NCBI RefSeq assembly: GCF_963681195.1
Contig: NZ_OY808998.1
Span: forward strand, 1,426,001 to 1,490,000
Direction: 5' to 3'
Origin: Vibrio sp. 16
GTDB lineage: Bacteria; Pseudomonadota; Gammaproteobacteria; Enterobacterales; Vibrionaceae
DNA: 64,000 nt
Part shown: one piece after another, positions 8,126-18,430 of the stretch
Position numbering within the stretch: the stretch's first letter is position 1
Layout: each line of letters starts with the position of its first letter
Program-made: the position numbers and the translations under genes
Notes under the pieces: generated by a model
Databases searched by the model: none
What the model saw: the letters and a program-made list of their open reading frames with translations, nothing else
What the model was told of the DNA's origin: nothing

Positions 8126-10677
8126 TGATGAAGATATTTAAGCGTGGACGGCGTTATCAGCTCGCCACGCTTCTTACTAACTCAATATTTCTGACCATAG
8201 GTGTGTTGACCTTGGTCATGGTGCTACAAAACTTCCAAGTAAACCGAGAAGTTGTCGCGCAGGAAGTCGCGCGTACAAAAACTCAGACCCAAAGCCTCGT
8301 CCAAGAAATCTTCAACTTCCGCCTGAAAGCTCTAGAGATACAGCAAGACAGCTACTCACGAAGCGTCTCTTTAATAAATGGCGTCGTCAGCCGAGACCAG
8401 ATGGCGATAGACCGATTCTTCACCAGTATTGATCAGATTCTGCCTAATTTAGCGCCCGACATCCGATTTCTGGCCAGTGGTGAAGGGGTGTTTTGGGATG
8501 ACGGCAATGCAGAATTTTACGGGATTTCTCCTTTTCAACTTCAGCACTTGAATACTGATGTTGTCACGGGAAATTCTTGGCATATTTCACAAACCCCATC
8601 AAGCATGGGAATGCGATATTTGATGATGCGCCGCTCCCCAGTGGTGAACCTAACCAATGGTGAGGTGGTCGCGCATCTTTATATTGGTGTTGTCCTGAAC
8701 AACAATTTCTCGCTGGTCAATGCGATCACCAAAGGAAGTAATGCGGATGAGCTTATTCTTGCGGTAGGATCTCAAGTGATCGCATCAAGTAAGAAAATTG
8801 ATGATTTCCGTTATGTTGCCCTACTTGAAGAGTCTTCTGAAGCGCTCAATACCAGCAGCTACATGGTGTCGCGAACCGACCTGACCATTGCTGGTGTACC
8901 TACCTTCTTATCGGTCTATACCGTTCAAGGCAACAATCACATCGAACATTTTGTAAAAAGCCAATACTTGTGGATGTTGTTTACAGGCGTCATGATTGCT
9001 TTCATTGCGATATCGACACGCCTATGGCTTGGGAAAAGAGTCTCGCTTGAACTGAAGAAGTTGATGGACTTCATCGAATCGACGTTTACTGAACAGAAAA
9101 CACATCAGTTTGATGGCTCGGGTATCGAAGAGTTTAACCAAATCGGTCAACGCTTTGAACTTTCATTTAAACGACTCAACGAGCAAGAAAAACAGTTTGC
9201 CGATCTATTTAATTTCTCCCTTTCACCTATCACCTTGTGGAGCACCGACGATGGTCAGTTGCTGCGGTATAACCCAGCGGCAGAACGTTGCTTTAAAGAC
9301 GAAGTCTCACGAGAGCGTTTAGTTGAGGCATTGTCTCATCACGTCAAAATGTGTGCTCAAGGTGCGACCCTAACAGGTGTGAACACTACCATTGGCGGTA
9401 TCACTTATCGCTGGAATCTTTCACCGATCATTAGTGACAATGCCACCAAGCAAATCATGGCTCAGGGGCAAGACATTACGAGTTTTGTCGAAGCGGAAAA
9501 GCAGAGCCAAGCAGCCAAAGAAGAAGCGGAAGAGTCAGCGCGAGTGCGTGCGGATTTCTTAGCGAAAATGAGCCATGAGTTACGCACCCCTTTGAATGGA
9601 ATTCTAGGTGTTTCGCAACTACTCAAACACAGCTTGAACGAACAAGAAGCATTGGAGCACGTTGACGTGCTGTGTAACAGTGGTGAGCATCTGCTTGCTG
9701 TTCTTAATGATATTCTCGATTTCTCTAAAATCGAGCAGGGCAAGTTCAACATAGAAACCAATGAGTTTCGCTTGATCGAGCTTGAAACCACCGTCGAGAA
9801 AATATTCATGCCGCTGTGCGTTGAAAAAGGAATAGAACTCTCTATGCGCAGTGATATCGAATCACAGATGTGGGCCAACAGTGACCAAGTTCGCTTGAAC
9901 CAGATTCTGTTTAATCTTGTGAGCAATGCCATCAAGTTCACCCATCAAGGTCAGGTTTGTGTTGAATTGTCGAGCATCGAAACAGAGCAGCAGTTTGAGC
10001 TTGAAATTGTGGTGAAAGATACAGGAATTGGTATTGAAGAGCCGCAGCTTAAAACCATTTTCGAACCCTTTATTCAAGCGGAAGCAACCACGACACGCGA
10101 GTATGGCGGAAGTGGCTTGGGGCTGGCAATTGTTCATAGTTTGGTTGAGCTTATGAACGGTACCATCTCCATTGACAGTGTTGTGGGGAAAGGGACGACA
10201 CTTGTGGCGCGAATCCCGATGGATATGTACATCGGGGAGCGCAATGTCGAGCCAAACAGCTTACTTGTTGAGCCTCAGGCGTTGTTTGATGAGTCGTTGC
10301 ACGTTTTGTTAGTCGAAGACAACCACACCAATGCCTTTATCGCGAAGGCATTTTGCGAAAAGTATGGCATGAGCGTTACTTGGGTCCAAGATGGTCATAA
10401 CGCCATCGACTATCTGCGCGATGATCCAAACGTCGCATTGGTATTGATGGACAATCAGCTTCCTAGCTTAGGTGGCATTGAATCGACTCGAATTATTCGA
10501 GAAGAACTTGGGCTGAATGTGCCCATTTTCGCGTGTACCGCAGACGGTATGCAAGATACCAAGCGAGCGTTTATCGCCAGTGGTGCCGATTACGTGATTG
10601 TTAAACCAATCAAAGAGTTAGCCCTGAACAAAGCGATGATTTATTTTAAAGAGAAGTTTATCGACATCGAGCGTTAA
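8125..10677 (+). CDS. luxQ: LuxQ, autoinducer-2 hybrid sensor kinase/phosphatase
   Basis: Inner-membrane hybrid kinase of 850 residues. It works with LuxP and passes phosphate through LuxU to LuxO at low cell density. Order: membrane segment (about 17-35), periplasmic PAS-type sensor domain (about 40-280), second membrane segment (about 284-304), a PAS-like region (about 350-460), histidine kinase with KMSHELRTPLNG (His484) and ATP-binding boxes (NLVSNA, DTGIGI, GGSGLGL), then a receiver domain with VEDNHTN and phospho-acceptor Asp776 in LMDNQLP. There is no HPt domain, as expected. The first two codons are both ATG; either may be used. The stop overlaps that of the convergent PilZ gene. Confidence 0.97.
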
Positions 10678-11339
10678 TACCGACTTGCCAAGTAAGCGTG
10701 CTCTACCAAGGCTTGCTTTAGCTCATCATCAATATTGATGGGAGTATTAAATTTGATGCCAAACTTATGCCCGTTACGCTCTCTGGTGATGTTTACGATA
10801 CTCAGTTTAATTCCTTGAGGTAAGAACTCCGTAAGTGCACTTTGCAGCTCTATGACGCTGTTCGTAGTCAACTCATTCTCGCCCGAGAGAAAAAAGCCAC
10901 ATCCTGACGCCGAAAAGTCCACTAACTTGCCATGATAAGTGACATCTTGGCTTTTAAGCTCAGCGGGAAGGTCCATTGAATGTCGCTCATGTTGCCTTAT
11001 TGGCTTTGAGGCGAAATGAGTCGGCATTCGAAGAAAAAGCAGCGCGGAAGGAGTCGAAGATTTAACGATGATGGTCGATTTAAACGCGATGATATGACCC
11101 AATTTGGTATTGGTTATCGCTCGAACAACAATTTCTGTGTTGCTCAGTTTTCGAATGATCAGTGCTTCACGCGCCTTTGTCGGTAAATCAACAATTAAAA
11201 ACTGAGGAAGTTTGCACCCAACATACGTGGTGGCAAACGAATAGCGGTCATCAGGGCCAAAATGAATGGTTGCTGAGAGCTTACTCCCAGGCTGAAGTAA
11301 ATTCCCGAGCTCTTCTATTGAATCTTCTTTGCTAGGCAT
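10674..11339 (-). CDS. PilZ-domain c-di-GMP binding protein (PlzE-like)
   Basis: Cyclic-di-GMP effector with an N-terminal YcgR/PilZN-like domain (about 10-105) and a C-terminal PilZ domain (about 115-215). Both ligand motifs are intact: RxxxR in RQHER and DxSxxG in DFSASG. From memory, V. cholerae plzE (VCA0735) also lies beside luxQ, which supports this assignment. The frame is open up to 11471 with several earlier ATGs, and none has a good ribosome site; 11339 (MPSKEDS) fits the domain boundary best but is uncertain. Its output could be motility, biofilm or virulence. Confidence 0.85.
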   Translation of the reverse strand: MPSKEDSIEELGNLLQPGSKLSATIHFGPDDRYSFATTYVGCKLPQFLIVDLPTKAREALIIRKLSNTEIVVRAITNTKLGHIIAFKSTIIVKSSTPSALLFLRMPTHFASKPIRQHERHSMDLPAELKSQDVTYHGKLVDFSASGCGFFLSGENELTTNSVIELQSALTEFLPQGIKLSIVNITRERNGHKFGIKFNTPINIDDELKQALVEHAYLASRY

Positions 11340-11483
11340 TGTGTTGTAGTGCATTGAGGTGAATGACGAAACTATACAAAATTTCGACATTGACCGCATA
11401 ACTACAGGATAAGGAGTTGATACCCCGCACATTTTGAACAAGGGGCTGAGTGCAGTCAGCCCCATATCCAAACTGTTTTTCGA

Positions 11484-12743
11484 TCAGCGGGCGAGCTTTT
11501 GATGAGCTTTGGAAAAGTGCTCTGCGCAAAACGCACCAACGATAGAGAGCTCACCGGCGAGACAAAGTGCAGCGGCGACTTCTGCTAATGCCTTCGCTTT
11601 TCCGTTACCGTGTAACCCTAAAATATCTAAACACGCTTTTTGGCTAGGTAATCCAGTGCCGCCACCGACAGTCCCGACCATAATGTTAGGTAAAGTCACA
11701 CATGCATAGAGTGCGCCTTGCGGGTTTAGCTCCATGCGGGTTATGCCTATTGCAGATTCCGACACGCAAGCGGCGTCTTGACCACATGCAATGTAAAGTG
11801 CCGCCAACGCATTTGCGTAGTGAGCGTTAACGCCAATTCCACCACTGAGCGCCGATCCTGTGGTTGTCATTTGGCCAAACTTCACCATTTTTTCTGGCGT
11901 AGTATGAAGATACTTTTCGACCAAGTGTCGAGATAAGGTGACTTCCGCCGTGACCTTTTTACCGCGGACATGCCTCATGGTATGCGCATTGGGCTTCTTG
12001 TCGCCCGATAAGTTGCCATCAAGGAACGATTCCTTTGGCTCGATGGGCGCGTGTTCAAGGATGTATCGATAGACTTCGTTTGTCGCTATCGTCACCATGT
12101 TTTGTCCAGAGGCGTCACCAGTGTGGAACTCAAACACTAAATAGACGTGATTCCCTTCAATGTTGATATTGATGTCGTGCAGTTTGCCGTGGGAGGTCGT
12201 CGATTCTGCGACCTGCTTAAAGTGATCGTATTGCGTAACGACCCAAGCAACAAAACTGCCTGCATCTGCAATGTTATGGAAAGCAAAAACAGGCGTTCGC
12301 GTTACCCCTTCATTGATCAGCATCGCACTGGATCCACCCGCGGCAGTAATAAGCTGGGAGCCGCGATTGTAAGATGCCACCAACGCTGCTTCCGTGGTCG
12401 CGAGTGGTACAAGGTAATCATCGTTGGCATAGAGGCCATTCACACGCAGCGGCCCAGCAATACCGACAGGGAGTTTCACCGTGCCGATAAAGTGCTCGAT
12501 ATTTTTGTTGTAGTGCTCTGCATGTTCAAGGGTGTGCTCATCCAACAGGTGTTTTTTTTCTGTGAGAGGATCTATTTTTTGCCAACGTTTTTCGAGCGTC
12601 TTTTGGCTGATGTAAGGGCTTGGTGTCAATCGAAGGGAAGGGCGTTCAAAACGTGGGCTGAGTAATTGTTCTAACTCGTCCGTGTGCGGACCTTGATCGA
12701 AGATTGGATGCAGGTCGCGGTAAGACAAATTTAATTTGGGCAT
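11484..12743 (-). CDS. Hydroxymethylglutaryl-CoA reductase
   Basis: Reduces HMG-CoA to mevalonate with a nicotinamide cofactor. It has 419 residues with the family landmarks: VKLPVGIAGPL (substrate loop), TTEAALVAS with the catalytic Glu, GDASGQNM (cofactor loop, replacing the usual DAMGMNM), GNLSGDKKPNAH with the catalytic Lys, and GTVGGGTGLPSQ. It looks class I-like and lacks membrane spans. No other mevalonate-pathway gene is in the window, and vibrios make isoprenoids by the MEP route, so its physiological role here is open. It is usually annotated mvaA or hmgR in vibrios. Confidence 0.95.
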   Translation of the reverse strand: MPKLNLSYRDLHPIFDQGPHTDELEQLLSPRFERPSLRLTPSPYISQKTLEKRWQKIDPLTEKKHLLDEHTLEHAEHYNKNIEHFIGTVKLPVGIAGPLRVNGLYANDDYLVPLATTEAALVASYNRGSQLITAAGGSSAMLINEGVTRTPVFAFHNIADAGSFVAWVVTQYDHFKQVAESTTSHGKLHDININIEGNHVYLVFEFHTGDASGQNMVTIATNEVYRYILEHAPIEPKESFLDGNLSGDKKPNAHTMRHVRGKKVTAEVTLSRHLVEKYLHTTPEKMVKFGQMTTTGSALSGGIGVNAHYANALAALYIACGQDAACVSESAIGITRMELNPQGALYACVTLPNIMVGTVGGGTGLPSQKACLDILGLHGNGKAKALAEVAAALCLAGELSIVGAFCAEHFSKAHQKLAR

Positions 12744-12825
12744 AGCGAAATAGTATATAAAAGTTATCGGAGGATTCTAACGGCTCTGATAGGGATAACA
12801 ACCGTTGTTTATGGATTGCTACAAT

Positions 12826-13113
12826 TTAAACGTGAATATCTAACAGTGTGCCGATCATCTCTTGGTCTCTTTGTAGCATGTTGGTTCCCACTTTACTGTA
12901 CTGAGTGGCTTGGCTAAGTTTGACCATCGAATCAACATAAGAAGGGTCGGGAACGGCTGGGGCTTTAAACTCAACTTTGTTGAAATCGAGAGATTTGTCG
13001 TTTTCGACTTGCGGAAGTGAAGAGGTAAGATTAACGTCGCGCGCCGCTTCCTCAGCCATTTTCGATGACTGATCAATCAACTGATGCCCTGATTGAATAA
13101 CTGACACGGCCAT
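12826..13113 (-). CDS. Small hypothetical protein, rod-protein-like C-terminus
   Basis: A 95-residue soluble protein with a strong ribosome site (GGGAGGAG) before its ATG. The C-terminal 30 residues (TQYSKVGTNMLQRDQEMIGTLLDIHV) look like the terminal helix of flagellar rod proteins, which often read ...N...L...D.M..TLL. This is a resemblance only; no flagellar gene is nearby. There is no signal or membrane segment. It lies between HMG-CoA reductase and another small gene on the same strand. Confidence 0.6.
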   Translation of the reverse strand: MAVSVIQSGHQLIDQSSKMAEEAARDVNLTSSLPQVENDKSLDFNKVEFKAPAVPDPSYVDSMVKLSQATQYSKVGTNMLQRDQEMIGTLLDIHV

Positions 13114-13167
13114 ACACTCCTCCCTTAATTAAAGCTTAAGGTGAATTTGTGTTTTGAGCAAGTTGTG

Positions 13168-13329
13168 CTACGAAAACAAGCTAGAGATCAGGTTTAGCTC
13201 TTCGTCAGTGATTAACGTACTTGAACTGTCCTCTAGCGTGTTATTGATTTCACCGCGTAATGCCTTTAGCTGCTGAGGGGTGAGCTGGCTAATCTGCTGT
13301 TTAAATAATTCAAACTGGATTGGGGTCAT
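13168..13329 (-). CDS. Small hypothetical protein (53 residues)
   Basis: Begins MTPIQFELFKQQISQLTPQQ and contains a Gln/Leu-rich helix followed by an acidic tail ending LISSLFS. GGAGG lies nine bases upstream of the ATG at 13329, which favours this start over an upstream in-frame ATG at 13386. It is predicted to be soluble and helical. It is separated by 55 nt from the 95-residue gene downstream and may be co-transcribed with it. No family recognised. Confidence 0.55.
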   Translation of the reverse strand: MTPIQFELFKQQISQLTPQQLKALRGEINNTLEDSSSTLITDEELNLISSLFS

Positions 13330-13511
13330 CGTATTCTGCCTCCGAACCTTAGGACTTGAGTGTTCTCCTTTCACACTCATCTCCAATTGATTGATTTATT
13401 TCTAGTCTATGCTTGGCTGTTCAATAATTGTCCGAAAACTGTCAGGTAGTGTAAGGGTTAGGTGAAGGAGGCTTAACTTAACCTCCTTCTATAACGGCTC
13501 TAAATTGATCG

Positions 13512-15608
13512 CTAATGAGTCACTCTTACCGCGAATTTGGCGGCCAAAGAGTGAAGCTCTGGCAGCATTCGGTAGATCAAGTAGAGCTGTTGAAGCACCA
13601 TTCTGACTGAATTGTCATCTTCTTCTCGCCACTCAGATAAACGCGCTTCCAGATTTGGGTCGTCGATACTGGCGGTTTCACATGTTTCGCAGTGTTCATT
13701 CAACTGATCAAAGAGCACCTGTAAATGTTGATGGATGGTTCGGTGAGCATCCAATACCAACTGGTGAGTATCTTCATTGTCAATGCGTTGTCGATGCGCG
13801 CCCAGTGCAGAGATATAGCTCAATAGCGCGTGACTGAGGGTTAAAAAGCGAAAACTTTCATCGGTGGCGCTGCGGTACTTGCCGGGCTCTGCCAACATCG
13901 CACTGATTGCATTGGTCAGGTTTGCATCTTGATTATGCGCGTGACGTCTAGCGATGCGATAGGAGAGGTTATCCTTCTTACCGATACGATATTGACCAAT
14001 GATTTGCGCAAGGTAGGCTCGATGCGCGTTGATCGCCTCCGCCATTACTTTGTGCAAACGCTTGGATTGCCAATCGGGCAAGATAAACGCCACCGCGCCC
14101 ACTGCAAGCGCGCAGCCAATTAAGGTGTCGGCAAGACGCGGCAAGACAACCGCATAGCCATAGTTTGCCAAACGAAACGCAAAAAAAGCGACACCGGATA
14201 GAACGATAAACACCAGTTGACTCTCTTGAGACGGGAAAAATGTCAGCAGTGGTACGCCCACCAGCAAGCCTGCAAGCGTGCCAATGACACGAGCGACGAG
14301 CTTTTGCCTAGTCGCACTGTAGTTGGGTTGGCAAACAAAGAGGGTAGTGAGAAGAATCCAGTAACCGCGTTCAATATCGAACCCTTGGATGATGCCATAC
14401 CCCAACGTGAGGGCGATTGACATACGAACGGCATGGCGAAACAGCATCGAATCTTTGTTTAGATTGGACTTTATGCGCAGCCACATCGCCTTGATGGTAT
14501 GGGCTTCAGTATCGTCGAGAACATCTTCTTCCAGTTTATTCGCATCCGGATTGTTAACGTTGCTCAACTGCTTTTCAACGGTGGCCAAATTATTAAACAG
14601 ATAGTTCAACTGATTGATCAGCGAGCGCCATTGGGGTTTCTCTTGTTGCTGAAGATAGTTGAGTGAGTTCATTACCTCGTCAAGAGCGACGATAGACTCA
14701 TCACTGTGTTGGTATTCTTTACCCAAACGAATTGACTTCGCGATCTCGCGACACGCTTTTGCTTGGCTTTCTAGTAGATGTTTGAAGCGAAACAGGACAT
14801 CAGAGCGCTCGAAGTGCGCCGAGAGCTCTTGGTATCGATAGTGACTAGAGCTGACTCGTTCATGAATGTCTTGTGCTAGGAAATAGATGTTGAGAAAACG
14901 GTCAGACGCACCGTCAACGTGGCCGCGTTTAGAGCGCGTTAATAGCGTCATCTTACACGTATTTAACGCATTGACGGTGGCGGCATTTAGGCGCGCTTCT
15001 TCGATTCTATGAGGCTGAGGGGTTAAGTCGTTAACTGGGTGAAAAAGCTGACTCTTGGAGTCAAGGTAATTCGCCAGTTGAAGAAAGACGGTTGCCAGAC
15101 TTTGTTGGACAGGCTGCATTGGCCAAAACGCCGACCAGATCATCGACATAAAGAAATACCATGCGGCACCAGACAGCAACATCAATGGTTGAAACCAAAG
15201 GTTAGTGCTTTCGTGAGCGCCAAGCATTGCGTAGATGGCAATCAGCAATGAACCAAATGCGATGCTGGCATAGCGAGGGCCAATGGCGCCCAGCATAATA
15301 AAGCCGAAGGTTGAGGTAAATAAGCCGATCGCAAAGAAAACAGGCGTATTGAACAGCAGTTCAATCGAGAAAGCGGCGATGGCGAAACAAATCAGTGTGA
15401 GCGTGATCGACTTAATCCTGCCCGTGAACTTATCATCACTCTCTGCAAGCGCCGCGGCAATGATCCCGAGAATCAGAGGAATGATGAGGGAGTTCAGCTC
15501 ATAATACCAAGTTGGAATGACGACACCTAACAGCGTCACAAGGATAAGTAAGCTATAGTTAACGGTTTTGTTGGCCCAGTACAGGCGTAACTGACTAAAT
15601 AATTGCAC
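13512..15608 (-). CDS. yccS: YccS/FUSC-family inner-membrane protein
   Basis: A 698-residue membrane protein with two blocks of six hydrophobic segments (about 15-165 and 390-510) separated and followed by long soluble helical regions, as in E. coli YccS (717 residues) and other fusaric-acid-resistance-type proteins. The motif RGYWILLTTLFVCQPNYSATRQKLVARVIGT in the second block is typical of the family; here only its beginning and end need be noted (RGYWIL, RVIGT). Function is unknown; relatives are proposed aromatic-acid exporters. It stands alone with no partner membrane-fusion gene next to it. Confidence 0.88.
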   Translation of the reverse strand: MQLFSQLRLYWANKTVNYSLLILVTLLGVVIPTWYYELNSLIIPLILGIIAAALAESDDKFTGRIKSITLTLICFAIAAFSIELLFNTPVFFAIGLFTSTFGFIMLGAIGPRYASIAFGSLLIAIYAMLGAHESTNLWFQPLMLLSGAAWYFFMSMIWSAFWPMQPVQQSLATVFLQLANYLDSKSQLFHPVNDLTPQPHRIEEARLNAATVNALNTCKMTLLTRSKRGHVDGASDRFLNIYFLAQDIHERVSSSHYRYQELSAHFERSDVLFRFKHLLESQAKACREIAKSIRLGKEYQHSDESIVALDEVMNSLNYLQQQEKPQWRSLINQLNYLFNNLATVEKQLSNVNNPDANKLEEDVLDDTEAHTIKAMWLRIKSNLNKDSMLFRHAVRMSIALTLGYGIIQGFDIERGYWILLTTLFVCQPNYSATRQKLVARVIGTLAGLLVGVPLLTFFPSQESQLVFIVLSGVAFFAFRLANYGYAVVLPRLADTLIGCALAVGAVAFILPDWQSKRLHKVMAEAINAHRAYLAQIIGQYRIGKKDNLSYRIARRHAHNQDANLTNAISAMLAEPGKYRSATDESFRFLTLSHALLSYISALGAHRQRIDNEDTHQLVLDAHRTIHQHLQVLFDQLNEHCETCETASIDDPNLEARLSEWREEDDNSVRMVLQQLYLIYRMLPELHSLAAKFAVRVTH

Positions 15609-15806
15609 GTCTCATCTACTTGTAAGTTTTGATGCAGGCAGTATAGCCTGTTCGTCAATGGTAAACTTCTGATACAGAATAAGAAACCGGTTCGTTTGTT
15701 TATTGATTGCTCAACGTGAACTTGACGGCGGATATTGACAGGATCTTTTCAAACTCAATGCGTGTTGAGTTATCATACCCGCCATGAAAAACATGGATAC
15801 GGCACA

Positions 15807-17873
15807 ATGCAGCTAATTGCAAACAAGACTGCACAGTTTTTGGTTCAAAACGAATATCATCGAGTCACTCTAGAGTCCGACTATCTCGTTCTCGCGTCTG
15901 AACGAAGCGAAGAGCGCATTCCTTTCAATGTTTGGAGCGGAAAAATAAAACTCAAGCGAGGCCTCTTCTGGGGTGGTTTGCAGTTTTTCGCTCATCAAGA
16001 AGAAGGCGTTGAAAAATCTTGGCTAGTGCAAGGACTCGATTGGGAGCGTTGCCGTGAGTTTGCTCGATTTGCGGTGGCATCTTACCAGCAATGGCATCAA
16101 ACCCAGTGCCAGCACCTGATTGAGTATTTGCCAAAGTGGGAAGCGAAAGTTCGTAGTTTCGAGCGCCAACCTGCCTTTTTGACCCACTCTGCGGTCAACG
16201 CTTGGCTTGCCGAATTAGATAACGACTTCAACAAAATGGAAATGGACTTGGAAGATTCGATGCTGCGTATGCCGGATCGTGTGAATAGATTGCTTCCTTG
16301 GATCCTAGAAACCAACCAAACCTTGGCGAAACGCAATGAAGATTGGATGGTTAACGAACTTGAAAATTGGAAAGTGCTGTTTTCCCAGATCGAGTCTTCT
16401 CCTCTCAATCATACCCAGCAGCAAGCTGTGCTGCTTAATGACGACAATAATCTAGTGCTCGCAGGGGCAGGATCAGGAAAAACGAGTGTGTTGACGGCTC
16501 GCGTTGCGTACTTGCTGCAAAGCCATTTGGCGCAGGCGGAGCAGATTCTAATGCTAGCCTTTGGTCGTGAAGCCGCCAATGAAATGAAGGCGCGGTTAAA
16601 CGACAAGATTGGTTTAAGTGCAGAACCAATCCGTGTGAATACCTTTCATCAACTGGGCCTTTTTATTCTTAAGCAGGTTGAAGGCAATGGCGTAACCATT
16701 TCACCTATGGCGCTTGATGACGGTTTACGTACTGCATGGTGCGTGGATTGGCTGAAGAAACACTGGATGACGCCGACCGCCTTCAAGCGTTGGCAAAAGC
16801 ACCTCCAGAAATGGCCAATAGCCTATTTAGCTGGGGATGAAGAACTGGGCAGTCATGTCGAAAACCCCAAACTCATAGCTTGGTTGGAAAAACAGCTTTC
16901 TCAATTGAGTGCAATGGGGACAACCAAAAAAGAGATCCAGCAGTCGCTTATTGAACATCCTGAATACACTCGCCTTAACAGTGAACTCGCTTTGGTGTGG
17001 CCTTGTTACACCGCTTGGCAGGAGATGCTCAAGAGTGAAGGGCATGTAGACTTCAATATCATGATCACCCAAGCGACAAAGTGGGTCGAAAAGGGCAAGT
17101 TTGTCTCTCCTTGGAAATACATCATGATCGATGAGTATCAAGATATTTCACCGCAAAGACTGGCGCTGGTTGAAGCTCTATGCAAACAAAGTGAGCATCA
17201 AGAGTGCGTGTTGTTTGCCGTTGGCGACGATTGGCAATCTATTTATCAGTTTGCGGGTTCAGATGTCGACCTTACTACCGGATTTAAAGATCGTTTCCCG
17301 CACTCGACGATTCACCACCTAAATACGACTTACCGCTTTAACAATCGACTTGGTGAAGTGGCGAACCAGTTTGTGCAGCAAAACCCGTCCCAACTTAACA
17401 AAGCGCTCAATAGTCACAAAGAGCAGAAGGCGAAATCGGTGGTGTTGGCACCAAGTGCAAATGTTGAGAAGATCCTTGATGATCTGAATCGCAAAGCCAA
17501 AGCGACGCAAACCGTGCTATTACTAGGGCGCAACCATTATCACAAGCCAGAGTTGTTAAGTGATTGGCAAAAGCGTTTTGCCATGTTGTCGATTGATTTC
17601 ATGACATGTCATGCCAGCAAAGGCAAAGAGGCAGATTTTGTTATCCTCGTCTCAGTGGATGAAGGGCAGTTCCCAGCTCGAGTGAAAACGCTTCATCTTG
17701 ATGGTGCACTCACTCAATCTATCGATACTTACCCATATGCTGAAGAGCGTCGCTTGTTTTATGTGGCGCTCACCAGAGCGAAGAAAAAGGTATGGGTAAC
17801 CTATAAAGGGGATGGCTCGAGCTTTGTCAGGGAGTTGGTTGATGGCGATTATCCTGTGATTGTGCAACATTAA
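15807..17873 (+). CDS. helD: DNA helicase IV
   Basis: Superfamily 1 (UvrD/Rep-like) 3'-5' helicase of 688 residues, close to the 684 of E. coli HelD. The N-terminal domain (about 1-190) is the HelD-specific region. The motor core follows: Walker A LAGAGSGKTSVLTAR (about 217), Walker B MIDEYQDI (about 440), GDDWQSIYQFAG, TYRFN, and the C-terminal TCHASKGKEADFV and RRLFYVALTRAK motifs. The ATG at 15807 is chosen by alignment with HelD; an upstream in-frame start at 15735 would add 24 poor residues. It runs into cutA 27 nt downstream. Confidence 0.93.
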   Translation: MQLIANKTAQFLVQNEYHRVTLESDYLVLASERSEERIPFNVWSGKIKLKRGLFWGGLQFFAHQEEGVEKSWLVQGLDWERCREFARFAVASYQQWHQTQCQHLIEYLPKWEAKVRSFERQPAFLTHSAVNAWLAELDNDFNKMEMDLEDSMLRMPDRVNRLLPWILETNQTLAKRNEDWMVNELENWKVLFSQIESSPLNHTQQQAVLLNDDNNLVLAGAGSGKTSVLTARVAYLLQSHLAQAEQILMLAFGREAANEMKARLNDKIGLSAEPIRVNTFHQLGLFILKQVEGNGVTISPMALDDGLRTAWCVDWLKKHWMTPTAFKRWQKHLQKWPIAYLAGDEELGSHVENPKLIAWLEKQLSQLSAMGTTKKEIQQSLIEHPEYTRLNSELALVWPCYTAWQEMLKSEGHVDFNIMITQATKWVEKGKFVSPWKYIMIDEYQDISPQRLALVEALCKQSEHQECVLFAVGDDWQSIYQFAGSDVDLTTGFKDRFPHSTIHHLNTTYRFNNRLGEVANQFVQQNPSQLNKALNSHKEQKAKSVVLAPSANVEKILDDLNRKAKATQTVLLLGRNHYHKPELLSDWQKRFAMLSIDFMTCHASKGKEADFVILVSVDEGQFPARVKTLHLDGALTQSIDTYPYAEERRLFYVALTRAKKKVWVTYKGDGSSFVRELVDGDYPVIVQH

Positions 17874-17900
17874 CGAATAGAACAACAGATAGGCGGAAAA

Positions 17901-18221
17901 ATGAGCGGCCAATACTGCATCGTGCTAACGACAACCAACAATGAAGAGAATCAACAATCCATCATTTCTGGTTTGTTGTCCAAAGGCTTGGCAGCCTGCA
18001 TTCAAGCAATCCCGATTCAAAGTCACTACATGTGGAAAGGGGAGGTGTGTTGTGATGATGAATCACTGCTCGTCATCAAAACCAAGAAATCGTGTTATGC
18101 AGAGCTCGAACAAGTGATCGTCGAGCTTCATGATTATGAAGTCCCGCAGGTGGTTCAAGTGCCATTTGTTGAGGGCTTCAACCCTTATCTAGCGTGGATT
18201 GAACAAAATACACGTTGTTAA
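17901..18221 (+). CDS. cutA: CutA1 divalent-cation tolerance protein
   Basis: A 106-residue protein of the CutA1 family, which forms very stable ferredoxin-fold trimers. Seen: an N-terminal CIVLTTTNNEE strand-loop, LAACIQAIPIQSHYMWKGEV and the C-terminal DYEVPQVVQVPFVEGFNPYLAWI typical of the family. GGCGGAAAA precedes the ATG. It probably shares a transcript with helD (27-nt gap). Its role in metal tolerance is by analogy and is not firmly settled even in E. coli. Confidence 0.93.
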   Translation: MSGQYCIVLTTTNNEENQQSIISGLLSKGLAACIQAIPIQSHYMWKGEVCCDDESLLVIKTKKSCYAELEQVIVELHDYEVPQVVQVPFVEGFNPYLAWIEQNTRC

Positions 18222-18430
18222 TCATTGAATTAGAATTCTACTGCTATCCAATGGCGATGCGCTGCTGAGCAAAGACGTCGCCACTCCCTCCGATAACAAA
18301 ATCTGTTGAAAGACCTTTTAACTGCACATTAACTCGTTAAAGTTGCTGTTTCATTTCATCAAAGTTTGATTTACCTATATGTCACACTTAGAATCCTGCT
18401 TCCAATATCAATAACTAAAAAAGTAAAGTC

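Noticed and set aside
12147..12665. A 172-codon frame opposite the HMG-CoA reductase gene
   Set aside because: The real gene on the other strand has all family motifs; this is a shadow frame rich in Arg, Cys and Phe.
13464..13489. Terminator after the yccS-like gene (GAAGGAGG / CCTCCTTC)
   Set aside because: The stem is perfect but no T-run follows on either strand, so I did not list it as a terminator.
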